This document shows, in pieces, positions 44,178 through 53,338 of a stretch of 60,456 nt of DNA (position 1 is the stretch's first letter; each line of letters starts with the position of its first letter). The position numbers and the translations under genes are program-made. Below the pieces are notes generated by a model that had not been told where the DNA came from, searched no databases, and was given only the letters and a program-made list of their open reading frames with translations. The DNA is from Clostridioides difficile. Its GTDB lineage: Bacteria > Bacillota > Clostridia > Peptostreptococcales > Peptostreptococcaceae. The stretch covers positions 1 through 60,456 of the forward strand of contig NZ_JRHN01000037.1 in the NCBI RefSeq assembly GCF_001299635.1, in the 5' to 3' direction.

Positions 44178-45281
44178 ATGAGTTTTTATGATGTAATAGA
44201 AAAATATAGAAATTTTGATTTTGATGGATATTTAAATAATGTTACTGATAATGATGTTTTAAGAAGTTTATCAAAGAACAAGCTTGAAGATTTTGATATA
44301 TTAAATTTGCTTTCTAAAACTGCTGTAAAACATTTAGAAACCATGGCGCAGAAAGCACATAAATTAAGTGTTCAATATTTTGGAAAAACAGTATGTTTAT
44401 ATACACCAATGTATATAGCAAATTATTGTGTAAATCAATGTGTTTACTGTGGTTATAATATAAAAAGTGGAATAAAAAGAAAAAAATTAACTATGGATGA
44501 AATTAGAGAAGAGGGAAATGTAATTTCAAAAGAAGGTTTTAAACATTTACTTGTTTTGACTGGAGAGAGTAGTTTTCATTCAAGTGTGGAATATATAGGT
44601 GAAGCTATAGAAATATTAAGAGAAAAATTTCCATCTATAGGTATAGAAGTCTATCCAATGGAAGTAGAAGAGTATAAGTATATTGTAGATAAAGGCGTTG
44701 AAGGTCTAACAGTATATCAGGAAACTTATGACGAGGAAATATACAAAAAAGTGCATATAAAAGGCCCAAAAGCAAATTATAAATTTAGGTTAGATGCTCC
44801 TGAAAGAGGGGCAAAAGCAGGCATGAGGACTTTATCGATAGGAGCACTTTTAGGGTTGAATGATTTTAGAAAAGAAACCTTTTTTACAATATTGCATGGG
44901 AAATATTTAAAAACAAAATATCCTCATATTGAGCTTTCATATTCAACACCAAGAATGAGACCTTTTAAAGGTTGTTTTGAAGAATTAGTAGATATAAGTG
45001 ATACTGATTTGGTTCAAGCTATGATATGTATGAGATTGTTTGACCCACATGCAGCAATAAATATATCAACTAGAGAAAACTTGGAAATGAGAAGTCATAT
45101 AATACCTTTAGGAGTAACTAAATTGAGTGCAGGTGTTTCTACTGATGTAGGGGGGCATTCTCAAGATGAGCATGATACTGCTCAATTTAAGATAAATGAT
45201 GAAAGCACTGTTGCAGATGTAGAGAAGATGTTAAGCTCAATTGGATATCAACATGTATTTAAAGACTGGGAAAGATTTTAG
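44178..45281 (+). CDS. thiH: Tyrosine lyase for thiazole synthesis
   Basis: A 367-residue radical-SAM enzyme that cleaves tyrosine to dehydroglycine and p-cresol. CVNQCVYCGY gives the CX3CX2C cluster motif; LLVLTGESSFHSSVEYIGEA and DAPERGAKAGMRTLSIGALL are family blocks. p-Cresol release is of interest because C. difficile also makes p-cresol by another route. The ATG at 44178 is preceded by GGTGATTGGTG. It abuts thiE with no gap. Confidence 0.95.
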   Translation: MSFYDVIEKYRNFDFDGYLNNVTDNDVLRSLSKNKLEDFDILNLLSKTAVKHLETMAQKAHKLSVQYFGKTVCLYTPMYIANYCVNQCVYCGYNIKSGIKRKKLTMDEIREEGNVISKEGFKHLLVLTGESSFHSSVEYIGEAIEILREKFPSIGIEVYPMEVEEYKYIVDKGVEGLTVYQETYDEEIYKKVHIKGPKANYKFRLDAPERGAKAGMRTLSIGALLGLNDFRKETFFTILHGKYLKTKYPHIELSYSTPRMRPFKGCFEELVDISDTDLVQAMICMRLFDPHAAINISTRENLEMRSHIIPLGVTKLSAGVSTDVGGHSQDEHDTAQFKINDESTVADVEKMLSSIGYQHVFKDWERF

Positions 45282-45983
45282 ATGTATTTGATAACAAACA
45301 GAAAATTATTATGTAATGAAGAAAGATATTTAGAAGTTATTAAAGAGTCTATATTGAGTGGTATAAAAAACATTATAATAAGAGAAAAAGATTTAGAATA
45401 TGAAGAATTAAACAAATTATATATGAAAATAAAAACCAAAATCAATTGTATAGATTTTCAAGAGAAAATACTGAATAAAAATTTGAAGATTAATATAAAT
45501 CAGAAAGAAAGTATTAATAAACTTAAGGTTAACTTTATAGTAAATAGTAATATTGAATTTTTTGAAAAAACAGATTGCCAAGGGATTCATCTTCCTTTTA
45601 AAGTATTCTTGGATTTACTTGAAAATAATTACAGTTTTAATAAAGATAAAATACTGGGATTATCTTTACATCAAATAGAGGAAGTAGAACATTTAGAAAA
45701 TCTGATGAGAAATAAAAATATAAGAATAGATTACATAACCTTGTCACATATATATGAAACTAAATGTAAAGAAGGTTTACATCCAAAAGGAATTGAGCTT
45801 CTAAAAGAAGCTAAGAAGATTACTGATATTAAGATAGTTGCACTAGGAGGAATTTTACCATCCAATGTCAAAGAAACATTGAAATACTGTGATGATTTTG
45901 CCATAATGTCAACTATAATGAAATCTAAAGATATTAAAAAAACAATCTCAGATTATAATGAAAAAATTGAATTATTAAAATAG
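45282..45983 (+). CDS. thiE: Thiamine-phosphate synthase-like protein, divergent
   Basis: A 233-residue TIM-barrel protein of the ThiE/TenI family. MYLITNRKLL, IIIREKDLEYEEL, CQGIHLPFK, LGLSLHQIEEV and IVALGGILPSN are in the right order. Typical ThiE loops (HVGQDD, P-x-x-x-T-x-S/TK) are altered: GIHLPFK, and TLSHIYETKCKEGLHPKG, so activity may be weak or TenI-like (aminase-coupled isomerase). ATG directly follows the thiH stop. It is the last gene of the operon and its only candidate for joining pyrimidine and thiazole. Confidence 0.8.
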   Translation: MYLITNRKLLCNEERYLEVIKESILSGIKNIIIREKDLEYEELNKLYMKIKTKINCIDFQEKILNKNLKININQKESINKLKVNFIVNSNIEFFEKTDCQGIHLPFKVFLDLLENNYSFNKDKILGLSLHQIEEVEHLENLMRNKNIRIDYITLSHIYETKCKEGLHPKGIELLKEAKKITDIKIVALGGILPSNVKETLKYCDDFAIMSTIMKSKDIKKTISDYNEKIELLK

Positions 45984-46012
45984 TATATGGAATCCTTAAT
46001 TTAAAGAAAAAT

Positions 46013-46053
46013 AAAAAAGTTATCTTTTAAAATTTAAAAGATAACTTTTTTAT
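46013..46053 (+). terminator. Terminator of the thiamine operon
   Basis: An 18-bp stem (AAAAAGTTATCTTTTAAA with its complement) ends in T residues. Confidence 0.9.
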
Positions 46054-46160
46054 TTTGTATCTTTGCTAATAAAAAATTGTAAAAAGGGAAAACTTTAGTC
46101 AGAGAGATTAAACAATATCCTAAAAGATTTAAAATTTAGTAAAGTATGGAGGACATTATA

Positions 46161-47555
46161 ATGACTGACAGTAAAAAGAAACGATTTATTATACCACACA
46201 CTTTTACAATAATATTTTTACTAATAGTCTTAATGGCAATATTGACTTGGGTAGTACCAAGTGGTGAATTTAGTAGAGAAGATGTAGAAGGTAGAATGGT
46301 AGTTGTACCAGGAACTTATCAAAGTGTTGAAAGCAATCCTCAAGGGTTTGCAGATGTTTTTAAGGCACCAATAGAAGGTTTTATCGATTCAGCAGAGGTT
46401 GTAGGCTTTGTATTAATAGTTGGAGGTGCCTTTGGTATTGTAAATAGAACTGGAGCTATAGAAGCAGGAATAGCATCAGTTATATCTAAATTTAAAGGAA
46501 AAGAACTTCTTATAATTCCAATATCAATGATTTTATTTGGTCTTGGAGGTACTACATTTGGGATGGCAGAGGAGACATTACCATTTTATATGATATTTGT
46601 TCCACTTATGACATCCTTAGGATATGATTCTCTAACCGCCATAGCAATTGTATTTATAGGAGCAGCAGCAGGAGCTGCAGCTTCGACAATAAACCCATTC
46701 TCGGTTGGTATTGCACAGGCACTAGCTCAACTTGCTCCAGGTTCAGGAGTAGCATATAGAGTAGTTATTTTTATAGCTTATATATTAATAAGTATAGCGT
46801 TTGTTATGTATTATGCTAAGAAAGTTAAAGAAAATCCTGAAAGTTCAATAGTATATGAAATAGATAAAAATAATAAGTCAATACTTAATCAAACTTCAAC
46901 AGAAATAAAAGAATTTACTTTTAAAGAAGTATCTGTTCTTGCTATCTTTGGAATAGGTATGGCAATAATGATTTGGGGTGTCTTAAGCCAAGGATGGTAT
47001 ATTCCAGAGATATCAATGTGTTTTGCTGCCATAGGAGTACTTTCTGGTTTAGTTGGTAGATTATCTCAAATTGAAATTTCAGAAAGCTTTATAGATGGAG
47101 CCAAAGATTTAGCATCAGCCGCTCTTGCCATAGCATTAGCTCGTGGAATCGTAATAATTGCTCAAAATGGATTTATAATAGATACTATATTAAATTCCGC
47201 AGCAGCTTTTTTAGGTGGCCTTCCAAAAGTTATATTTGTATATTTATCTTTCTTCTTGGAAGCTGCATTGGCATTTTTAATTCCATCATCTTCAGGTCTT
47301 GCTTCACTTACAGTACCTGTACTTGCTCCTCTTGGTGATTTGGTTAATATATCAGCTCAAGTAATAGTAACTGCTTATCAATTTGGGGTTGGTCTTACAA
47401 ACTTCATAACTCCAACTTCAGGGGTATTGATGGGAGCACTTGCAGTAGCTCATATTCCTTTTTCAAAATGGGTAAGATTTATAATGCCTATATTGTTGAT
47501 TTTGACAGCTGTATCTCTAGTCTTTTTGACAATAGGTATATATATAGGATTTTAA
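46161..47555 (+). CDS. YfcC/DcuC-type anion carrier
   Basis: A 464-residue protein with 11-12 membrane segments. It starts KRFIIPHTFTIIFLLIVLMA and then has ILTWVVPSGEF, GGTTFGMAEETLPFY, AAGAAASTINPFSVGIA and LIPSSSGLASLTVPVLAPLG. These are the YfcC-family marks (PF03606). Members import peptides, amino-acid-like anions or C4-dicarboxylates; the substrate is unknown. The ATG at 46161 follows GGAGG at 8 bases; an upstream in-frame ATG (46146) overlaps it. Confidence 0.88.
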   Translation: MTDSKKKRFIIPHTFTIIFLLIVLMAILTWVVPSGEFSREDVEGRMVVVPGTYQSVESNPQGFADVFKAPIEGFIDSAEVVGFVLIVGGAFGIVNRTGAIEAGIASVISKFKGKELLIIPISMILFGLGGTTFGMAEETLPFYMIFVPLMTSLGYDSLTAIAIVFIGAAAGAAASTINPFSVGIAQALAQLAPGSGVAYRVVIFIAYILISIAFVMYYAKKVKENPESSIVYEIDKNNKSILNQTSTEIKEFTFKEVSVLAIFGIGMAIMIWGVLSQGWYIPEISMCFAAIGVLSGLVGRLSQIEISESFIDGAKDLASAALAIALARGIVIIAQNGFIIDTILNSAAAFLGGLPKVIFVYLSFFLEAALAFLIPSSSGLASLTVPVLAPLGDLVNISAQVIVTAYQFGVGLTNFITPTSGVLMGALAVAHIPFSKWVRFIMPILLILTAVSLVFLTIGIYIGF

Positions 47556-47630
47556 TTAAAGAGAGTTTATTCAATATAGCTAGAGATTATATAAGATACT
47601 AAGAAATAGAATACCCAAAATATGATTTTC

Positions 47631-47675
47631 AATAAATTGCCACTAAAAATAATTTAGTGGCAATTTATTTTTTAT
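47631..47675 (+). terminator. Terminator of the YfcC-type gene
   Basis: A perfect 17-bp stem (AATAAATTGCCACTAAA with its complement) is followed by TTTTTA. The next 280 bases are AT-rich without a gene. Confidence 0.9.
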
Positions 47676-47955
47676 ATAATAAATGACAAAATATCTTAGT
47701 AAGTGTATATTTTCTCTTTCAATCTCTTAAATTATATACATTTAATCTACTTACTCTTATTTTTTATATCAAATTAGCTAAATAAAATTAAATTAAAAGT
47801 CAAAAAACTAAAGAAATTAATTCTAATTTGAAATATATATGAAGGTTTTTGGAGAATACTTACTTATAGTAGGAAAAAATGTTAGAATAAGAGTGTAATC
47901 AAATATAAAGAACTGAAATAGCTAACAGTTATTAAATATGGGAGTGTAAAAATTT

Positions 47956-49323
47956 ATGGGATTAAAAGAATTTGATTTTATTGAAGAGTCTATTGAAATG
48001 TTGAGGACAATGTCTCCAACATTAGAAACTATATCAGATGAAATAGAAGAGTATTTTGAAAATATTTTGGATGAAAAAAATCAAGAATATATAAATGTAA
48101 CCTCTAGAATAAAATCAGAATCAAGTTTAAGAGAAAAGATAATTAGAAATAGATATTTAAAAAAATATGGAGAAGCAAGTAATCTTATTCACAATGTCTC
48201 TGACTTAATAGGTTTGAGAATTGAATGCAGATTTATTGAGGATGAAAACAAGATATATAGACTTCTAAGAAGATACTTTAATAAAACAGACGACAAGGTA
48301 AACTATTATAATAAAGAAAATAAGAATATTAAATTAAAATTGTCTGAAAGACAACCTAATAAACAAAAAAATGGATTTGAAATATATAAAATAGATGGAG
48401 TTTTTGCATATTTAGATAGAGAAGTAAAATTTGAGCTTCAAATTAAGTCTCTTGTAAATGTGTTTTGGAGTGAAATTGAACATAAAATAATTTATAAAAA
48501 TAACACATATTTACTTGCTGATAAATTTATAAAGGATATGATGGACTCTATAAAGAATAATCTTACTATGATTGATAATCAGCTTTTAAGCATTTATAAA
48601 AACTTTCATTCAGGAAAGTCTTTTAATATGAAAGTAAGTAAAAAAGAAATTGAAAAACTATTTGCGAAATTAGTATATGATGCTTTTTCTGAAAAGATGA
48701 ATAAAAGTATAGGTTTTGTTGTGGATTTTAAAAAACCCTGTGAGACTATATTAAGCTATTCTTTTAATAAACAGGATATAAGTGATGAAGTTTTGGGCAA
48801 TTTCATGCTTGATGAGTTTGCAAGACTAAATGAGATTGTAAATAAAGACATAGATTTTAATGAGCAAATAGAATTTGAAAGAGAACCAACATTTGATGAT
48901 AAATTTTGTAAAGACCTAGGAAATCATTTTAGAAGCAGATTAAATACAGAATTCCCATGGAATCTATTTTTTAGAATACTATTTGAAATAGAACCATGTA
49001 ACAATACAGAAGACTTTGAAAACTTTGTAGAGTTTATAAAAGAAAATGTATTACTAGAAGAAAATAGAGAACAACTTTTATGTCAATTTGAAGAAAATAG
49101 TCAACTTATAATTGAAGATATGTATGAATGTATATTCAATAGCATAAGTGAAATTGATAGTGTTGAAATTTTGTATAACTATAATCTTGAAAAGATAAAC
49201 TTTACATCAAGTGAAATTATAAATTGTATATGCAGAGAATATGAATGCTATGGTGAATACTTAGAAGAAAAAGAAAAGCTTATGAATGCATTTAAAGAAA
49301 AAATTATTCAAATATTTGAGTAA
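47956..49323 (+). CDS. RelA/SpoT-like synthetase-domain protein, divergent
   Basis: A 455-residue protein. Residues 1-200 resemble a small alarmone synthetase domain: YINVTSRIKSESSLREKI, SDLIGLRIECRFIEDENKI and FELQIKSLVNVFWSEIEHKI-IYK. The GYRS-x-H substrate motif is replaced by NGFEIYKIDG (Phe for Tyr), so the pyrophosphate transfer may be lost or altered. Residues 210-455 are a long helical, acidic extension not found in RelQ/RelP. No HD hydrolase domain is seen. Could be a regulatory nucleotide enzyme or a toxSAS-like protein; no antitoxin gene is adjacent. Confidence 0.75.
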   Translation: MGLKEFDFIEESIEMLRTMSPTLETISDEIEEYFENILDEKNQEYINVTSRIKSESSLREKIIRNRYLKKYGEASNLIHNVSDLIGLRIECRFIEDENKIYRLLRRYFNKTDDKVNYYNKENKNIKLKLSERQPNKQKNGFEIYKIDGVFAYLDREVKFELQIKSLVNVFWSEIEHKIIYKNNTYLLADKFIKDMMDSIKNNLTMIDNQLLSIYKNFHSGKSFNMKVSKKEIEKLFAKLVYDAFSEKMNKSIGFVVDFKKPCETILSYSFNKQDISDEVLGNFMLDEFARLNEIVNKDIDFNEQIEFEREPTFDDKFCKDLGNHFRSRLNTEFPWNLFFRILFEIEPCNNTEDFENFVEFIKENVLLEENREQLLCQFEENSQLIIEDMYECIFNSISEIDSVEILYNYNLEKINFTSSEIINCICREYECYGEYLEEKEKLMNAFKEKIIQIFE

Positions 49324-49335
49324 TCAATTAATTTT

Positions 49336-49361
49336 AAAATGGCGCTAATGCGCCATTTTTC
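49336..49361 (+). terminator. Terminator of the RelA/SpoT-like gene
   Basis: AAAATGGCGC-TAAT-GCGCCATTTT is a compact, GC-rich stem for this genome, followed by T and C. Confidence 0.9.
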
Positions 49362-49406
49362 AAATACGTATAAATTTAGAAAAATATTCTAAAGGGGGAG
49401 ATTTAT

Positions 49407-49955
49407 ATAGAGAAAACAGGTGTAATTTTAGCAGGGGGAAAAAATTCTAGAATGGGAAGAAATAAAGCTTTTCTAGAATTACATGAAAAGCCTTTTATTG
49501 AAATTGCAATAGAAGTATTCAAAAATTTTGATGAAGTAATAATAATATCTAATAATGAAGAATTATATTCTAAATATAATATTAAAGTTTATAATGATAT
49601 AATAAAAAATGTTGGTCCAATTGGAGGAATATATACTGCTCTTGAATATGCAAAGTATGATATAGTTATAGTTGCATGTGATATGCCATATCTAAATAGT
49701 GAAATAGTAGAAAGAATAGCTAATGAAATGGATGATAAAAGCATGATTTCAGTGACAAATGGTAAGTTACAACCATTGTGTTCTGGGTATAAAAAGAGTA
49801 TAATAAATAAGGTATCCTTATGTATAGAAGGAAATGATTTAAAGCTCAGAAGCCTTATAGACAAAATAGATAAAAACTATATATACTTTGATGATGAAGA
49901 TTTATTTTTAAATGTAAATACTGTTAATGAATATAAAAAATTAACTGGAGTTTAA
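49407..49955 (+). CDS. mobA: Molybdenum cofactor guanylyltransferase
   Basis: A 182-residue nucleotidyltransferase joining GMP to molybdopterin. GVILAGGKNSRMGRNKAFLE is the nucleotide-binding start, then GPIGGIYTAL and VACDMPYL for Mg2+/GTP. The frame begins at ATA 49407, 6 bases after AGGGGGAG at 49393-49400. The first ATG (49452) would delete the LAGG-x-SRMG loop and cannot be the true start. It is followed by two genes and then moaB-moaA-moaC. Confidence 0.88.
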   Translation: MEKTGVILAGGKNSRMGRNKAFLELHEKPFIEIAIEVFKNFDEVIIISNNEELYSKYNIKVYNDIIKNVGPIGGIYTALEYAKYDIVIVACDMPYLNSEIVERIANEMDDKSMISVTNGKLQPLCSGYKKSIINKVSLCIEGNDLKLRSLIDKIDKNYIYFDDEDLFLNVNTVNEYKKLTGV

Positions 49956-50002
49956 TTAGATATGGTTATAAAATAGAGTAGGATTTATATGGAGGAGAGT
50001 TT

Positions 50003-50374
50003 ATGAATTTACTTAAATGCGATTCTTGGGCAGTAATATTAAATAATAGCGATGAAGAAAGTAAAGCATATAAAATATTAGATGAACTTAAAAAGAATAT
50101 GTACAAAGTTGTTGCTATAGATGAAGAAAAGAAACCTATTGAAGGTATAGATGTGTATGAGTGTTTAAAAGATGTACCACACAATATTGACGTTGTGGCC
50201 ATTATTGACAAACAATCTAAGATGGATGTGATTTTAGAAGAAGTAGAACTTTTAGATATACAAAACATATGGTTTGAAAAAGGAAGCTTTAGTGAAATGA
50301 TGATTAAAAAGATTAAAGATTTAAAATTGAATGTAGAATATAATTTAAATTTACATGATGAGTTAACTAAATAA
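50003..50374 (+). CDS. Small CoA-binding-domain-like (Rossmann) protein
   Basis: A 123-residue single-domain protein: WAVILNNSDEESKAYKILDE, VVAIDEEKKPIEGIDVYECL, VPHNIDVVAIIDKQSKM and IQNIWFEKGSF. This order matches the YccU-like CoA-binding family (Rossmann fold), although the G-x-S loop is replaced by LNNSDEES. The ATG follows GGAGGAGAGTTT. It is 47 bases after mobA, possibly in one transcript. No link with molybdopterin is known. Confidence 0.7.
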   Translation: MNLLKCDSWAVILNNSDEESKAYKILDELKKNMYKVVAIDEEKKPIEGIDVYECLKDVPHNIDVVAIIDKQSKMDVILEEVELLDIQNIWFEKGSFSEMMIKKIKDLKLNVEYNLNLHDELTK

Positions 50375-50515
50375 TAAAAGGTACAACTAGTTAACCAAAC
50401 ACATTATTTTATAGTATAGATTAACTAATGAAACATTAAGTTACAATATTTATTAAAAAAGTTATAAGTTGCATGATATAATATATTAAATACGATATAA
50501 AGGAGTTGATATATT

Positions 50516-50842
50516 ATGTTAATAGTTACCACAGAAAAGGTCGAAGGCAAAAAAATATCAGAAGTTCTAGGACTAGTTAGAGGAAGTACAATAAGAGCAA
50601 AACATGTTGGAAAAGATATAGGAGCAAGCTTTAAAAACCTTGTTGGAGGAGAGCTTACAGGATATAATGAAATGCTTACTGAAGCAAGACAAATTGCTAT
50701 AGGTAGGATGGTTGAAGATGCAGAAGCTAAAGGTGCAAATGCAATAATAGCATTTAGATTATCTTCAGCTTCAGTTATGCAAGGTGCAGCAGAAATGCTT
50801 GCTTATGGAACAGCAGTTATTTTAGAAGATGATAAGAATTAA
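50516..50842 (+). CDS. YbjQ-family heavy-metal-binding-domain-like protein
   Basis: A 108-residue protein starting MLIVTTEKVEGKKISEVLGL, with NLVGGELTGYNEMLTEARQI and AKGANAIIAFRLSSASVMQG. This is the YbjQ/UPF0145 family. Members form pentamers; the function is unclear. AAAGGAGTTGATATATT precedes the ATG. A terminator follows. Confidence 0.9.
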   Translation: MLIVTTEKVEGKKISEVLGLVRGSTIRAKHVGKDIGASFKNLVGGELTGYNEMLTEARQIAIGRMVEDAEAKGANAIIAFRLSSASVMQGAAEMLAYGTAVILEDDKN

Positions 50843-50873
50843 TTTGAAAAATAAAATATAAATAGTTAAAAAG

Positions 50874-50909
50874 AGGCATCTTTTAAAAATTTTATGGATG
50901 CCTTTTTTT
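50874..50909 (+). terminator. Terminator of the YbjQ-type gene
   Basis: AGGCATC pairs with GATGCCT and is followed by seven T residues. The 410 bases from here to moaB hold no gene or structured element I could identify. Confidence 0.85.
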
Positions 50910-51321
50910 ATTTGAAAAAACTGATATAAGAAAGAATTTTAATCGTTATGATAATAAAATGGGATGATATTATATAAATAAATAAAATTATATTATATAA
51001 TATATGGTATAGACTTAAAAAAATTTATTAGTAGAGAAAATATAGACAATGTTATAATAGTTATAGAAATTGGAAGTAATTGTACATTTGTTAAATAGAT
51101 TACATATATACTAGTTTTATATTTGGAATAGTTATAAGTTAATATTTTTTATTTTGTGAACGTTGGAATAATAAAAATGTATGTACTATTAAGTTATATG
51201 ATAAGAAATGTAGATATAATATGTTATATTACTGAGAAAAATGGAAATAAAATAGAGTAGGTTTTATTAAATTGGTTTTTATTTTTAAAGGTCTAGTTAA
51301 TGTATAAAGGGGTGAAATTAT

Positions 51322-51825
51322 ATGTTTAATGTTGCAATTATAACACTTAGCGATAAAGGCTATGAAGGAAAAAGAGAAGATATAACAGGAAAAAAACTAA
51401 TTGAATTTGTTGAAAATACAGGAGATTATAAAGTTATTGAATATGTATTGATAAAAGATGACAAGGAAATGTTAAAGGAAAATATTGTAAAACTTTGTGA
51501 TAGTAATAAAATAGATTTAATTCTTACTAATGGTGGGACTGGTTTTTCAAAAAGAGATGTAACTCCAGAAGCGACTAAGGAAGTATTAGAAAAAGAAATA
51601 CCAGGTTTAAGTGAATATATGAGAATGAAATCTACAGAAATTACCAAAAAAGCTATACTAAGTAGAGGTGTAAGTGGAATAAGAAATAATTCTATAATAA
51701 TAAACTTACCTGGAAGTCCAAAAGGTGCAGTTGAAAATTTAAGTTTTATAATTGATGTTTTAGACCATGGCATAGAAATTTTAAGAGGAGAAGCTACAGA
51801 ATGTGCAACTAAAAAAAGTAAATAG
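51322..51825 (+). CDS. moaB: Molybdopterin adenylyltransferase (MogA/MoaB)
   Basis: A 167-residue protein with VAIITLSDKGYEGKREDITG, ILTNGGTGFSKRDVTPEA and IINLPGSPKGAVENL, the MogA/MoaB signature. It adenylates molybdopterin before metal insertion. It starts the moaB-moaA-moaC-MOSC run. The ATG follows GGGGTGAAATTAT. Confidence 0.92.
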   Translation: MFNVAIITLSDKGYEGKREDITGKKLIEFVENTGDYKVIEYVLIKDDKEMLKENIVKLCDSNKIDLILTNGGTGFSKRDVTPEATKEVLEKEIPGLSEYMRMKSTEITKKAILSRGVSGIRNNSIIINLPGSPKGAVENLSFIIDVLDHGIEILRGEATECATKKSK

Positions 51826-51871
51826 TATATAATCTAGATAGATAAAAAATAGACAAAGAGGTAGATAGAGT

Positions 51872-52831
51872 ATGATTGATAAGTATGGAAGAAAAATAGA
51901 CTACCTTCGTATTTCACTTACAGATAAGTGTAATTTAAGGTGTGTCTATTGTATGCCACCAGATGTAAAATTTGATAAAAATTATATAAATGAAAATCTA
52001 AGTTTTGAAGATTATAAATTCATTATAAAGGCTATGTCAGAACAAGGAATAACCAAGGTTAGATTTACTGGGGGAGAGCCTCTTTTATATCCTAAGTTAA
52101 ATGAACTTATAAAATTTACAAAAGAAGAATGTGGAATAAATAATATTGGAATGACAACTAATGCTATTGGGCTTTCTGATAGAATCTCTGAGCTTGAAAA
52201 ATGTGGTTTAAATAAAGTGAATATAAGTTTAGATTCTTTGAAGGAATATAAGTACAAATCTGTAACAAGAGGTGGAAATTTAAAAGATGTCTTAAAATCG
52301 ATTGAATCTTGTTTAAATTTAGGCATAAAAGTAAAATTAAACTGTGTTGCTATAAGTGGATTTAATGATGATGAACTTAAAGATTTTATGTTTTTAACTG
52401 TTAAATCACCAATTGATGTAAGATTTATAGAGCTTATGCCATTAGGTGAAGCTAATAGAGTTTATAAAAAAGGTTATTTTAATGTAAAAGAAATGGTTGA
52501 AAAAATATATGGACTATATAAAGTTAAAAATGAAGAAAAAAGTACAGCAGAATATTATATGTTTAAGGGAGCCAAAGGAAGAATAGGAATTATAACTCCA
52601 TTAAGTTGTTCATTTTGCAATACATGTAATCGTATTAGACTTACTTCTAGTGGTGCAATAAAATTGTGTCTACATTCAAAAGAAGAAATAGACATAAAAC
52701 CATTTTTACATAAACCATTGTTATTTAGGGAATCAATGAAAGATATAATAAAACAGAAGCCAGAAAAACATCATCTAATAGAAAATAAATGTAGTGATAC
52801 AAATAGACGTATGTATGAAATTGGAGGATAA
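51872..52831 (+). CDS. moaA: GTP 3',8-cyclase
   Basis: A 319-residue radical-SAM enzyme making the first cyclic intermediate of molybdopterin from GTP. Cys20, Cys24 and Cys27 in TDKCNLRCVYC bind the SAM cluster. C-terminal CSFCNTCNRIRLTSSG and LCLHS carry the second cluster. The C-terminal Gly-Gly (YEIGG) needed for activity is present. The ATG follows GAGGTAGATAGAGT. Confidence 0.96.
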   Translation: MIDKYGRKIDYLRISLTDKCNLRCVYCMPPDVKFDKNYINENLSFEDYKFIIKAMSEQGITKVRFTGGEPLLYPKLNELIKFTKEECGINNIGMTTNAIGLSDRISELEKCGLNKVNISLDSLKEYKYKSVTRGGNLKDVLKSIESCLNLGIKVKLNCVAISGFNDDELKDFMFLTVKSPIDVRFIELMPLGEANRVYKKGYFNVKEMVEKIYGLYKVKNEEKSTAEYYMFKGAKGRIGIITPLSCSFCNTCNRIRLTSSGAIKLCLHSKEEIDIKPFLHKPLLFRESMKDIIKQKPEKHHLIENKCSDTNRRMYEIGG

Positions 52832-52834
52832 GTA

Positions 52835-53323
52835 ATGTTAACACATATAAATGAAAAAGGGTATGCCAAGATGGTAGATATAAGTGAAAAAGATGACACT
52901 AAAAGAACTGCTATAGCAACAGCTACAATTACTCTTAGTAGAGAAGCTTTAGACAAAGTAAAAAATGGTCAGATAAAAAAAGGAGATGTACTATCTGTAG
53001 CTCAGGTTGCAGGTATAATGGGAGCTAAAAATACATCTTCAAATATACCAATGTGCCATCAGATAAAATTAGTAGGATGTGATTTGGAATTTGATATAGA
53101 TGATTCTGAGTCTGCTATTAGGATATATGCAACTTGCAAATCTCTTGGAAAGACTGGAGTGGAGATGGAAGCTTTAAATGCATGTTCTTTGGCAGCACTT
53201 ACAATTTATGATATGTGTAAAGCAGTTGATAAAAAAATGGTTATAAGTAATATACATCTTGTAGAGAAGACTGGTGGAAAATCAGGAGATTTTAAGTTTG
53301 AGCAATTAATAATATATGGGTGA
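52835..53323 (+). CDS. moaC: Cyclic pyranopterin monophosphate synthase
   Basis: A 162-residue enzyme converting the MoaA product to c[63 protein letters not shown] and [10 protein letters not shown] are the conserved blocks. It starts 3 bases after moaA, with TTGGAGGATAAGTA in front. Confidence 0.96.
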   Translation: MLTHINEKGYAKMVDISEKDDTKRTAIATATITLSREALDKVKNGQIKKGDVLSVAQVAGIMGAKNTSSNIPMCHQIKLVGCDLEFDIDDSESAIRIYATCKSLGKTGVEMEALNACSLAALTIYDMCKAVDKKMVISNIHLVEKTGGKSGDFKFEQLIIYG

Positions 53324-53338
53324 AAATTTGGAGGAAAT

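Noticed and set aside
50910-51321. Possible molybdenum-cofactor riboswitch before moaB
   Set aside because: I see only AT-rich sequence without the expected GC-rich helices.
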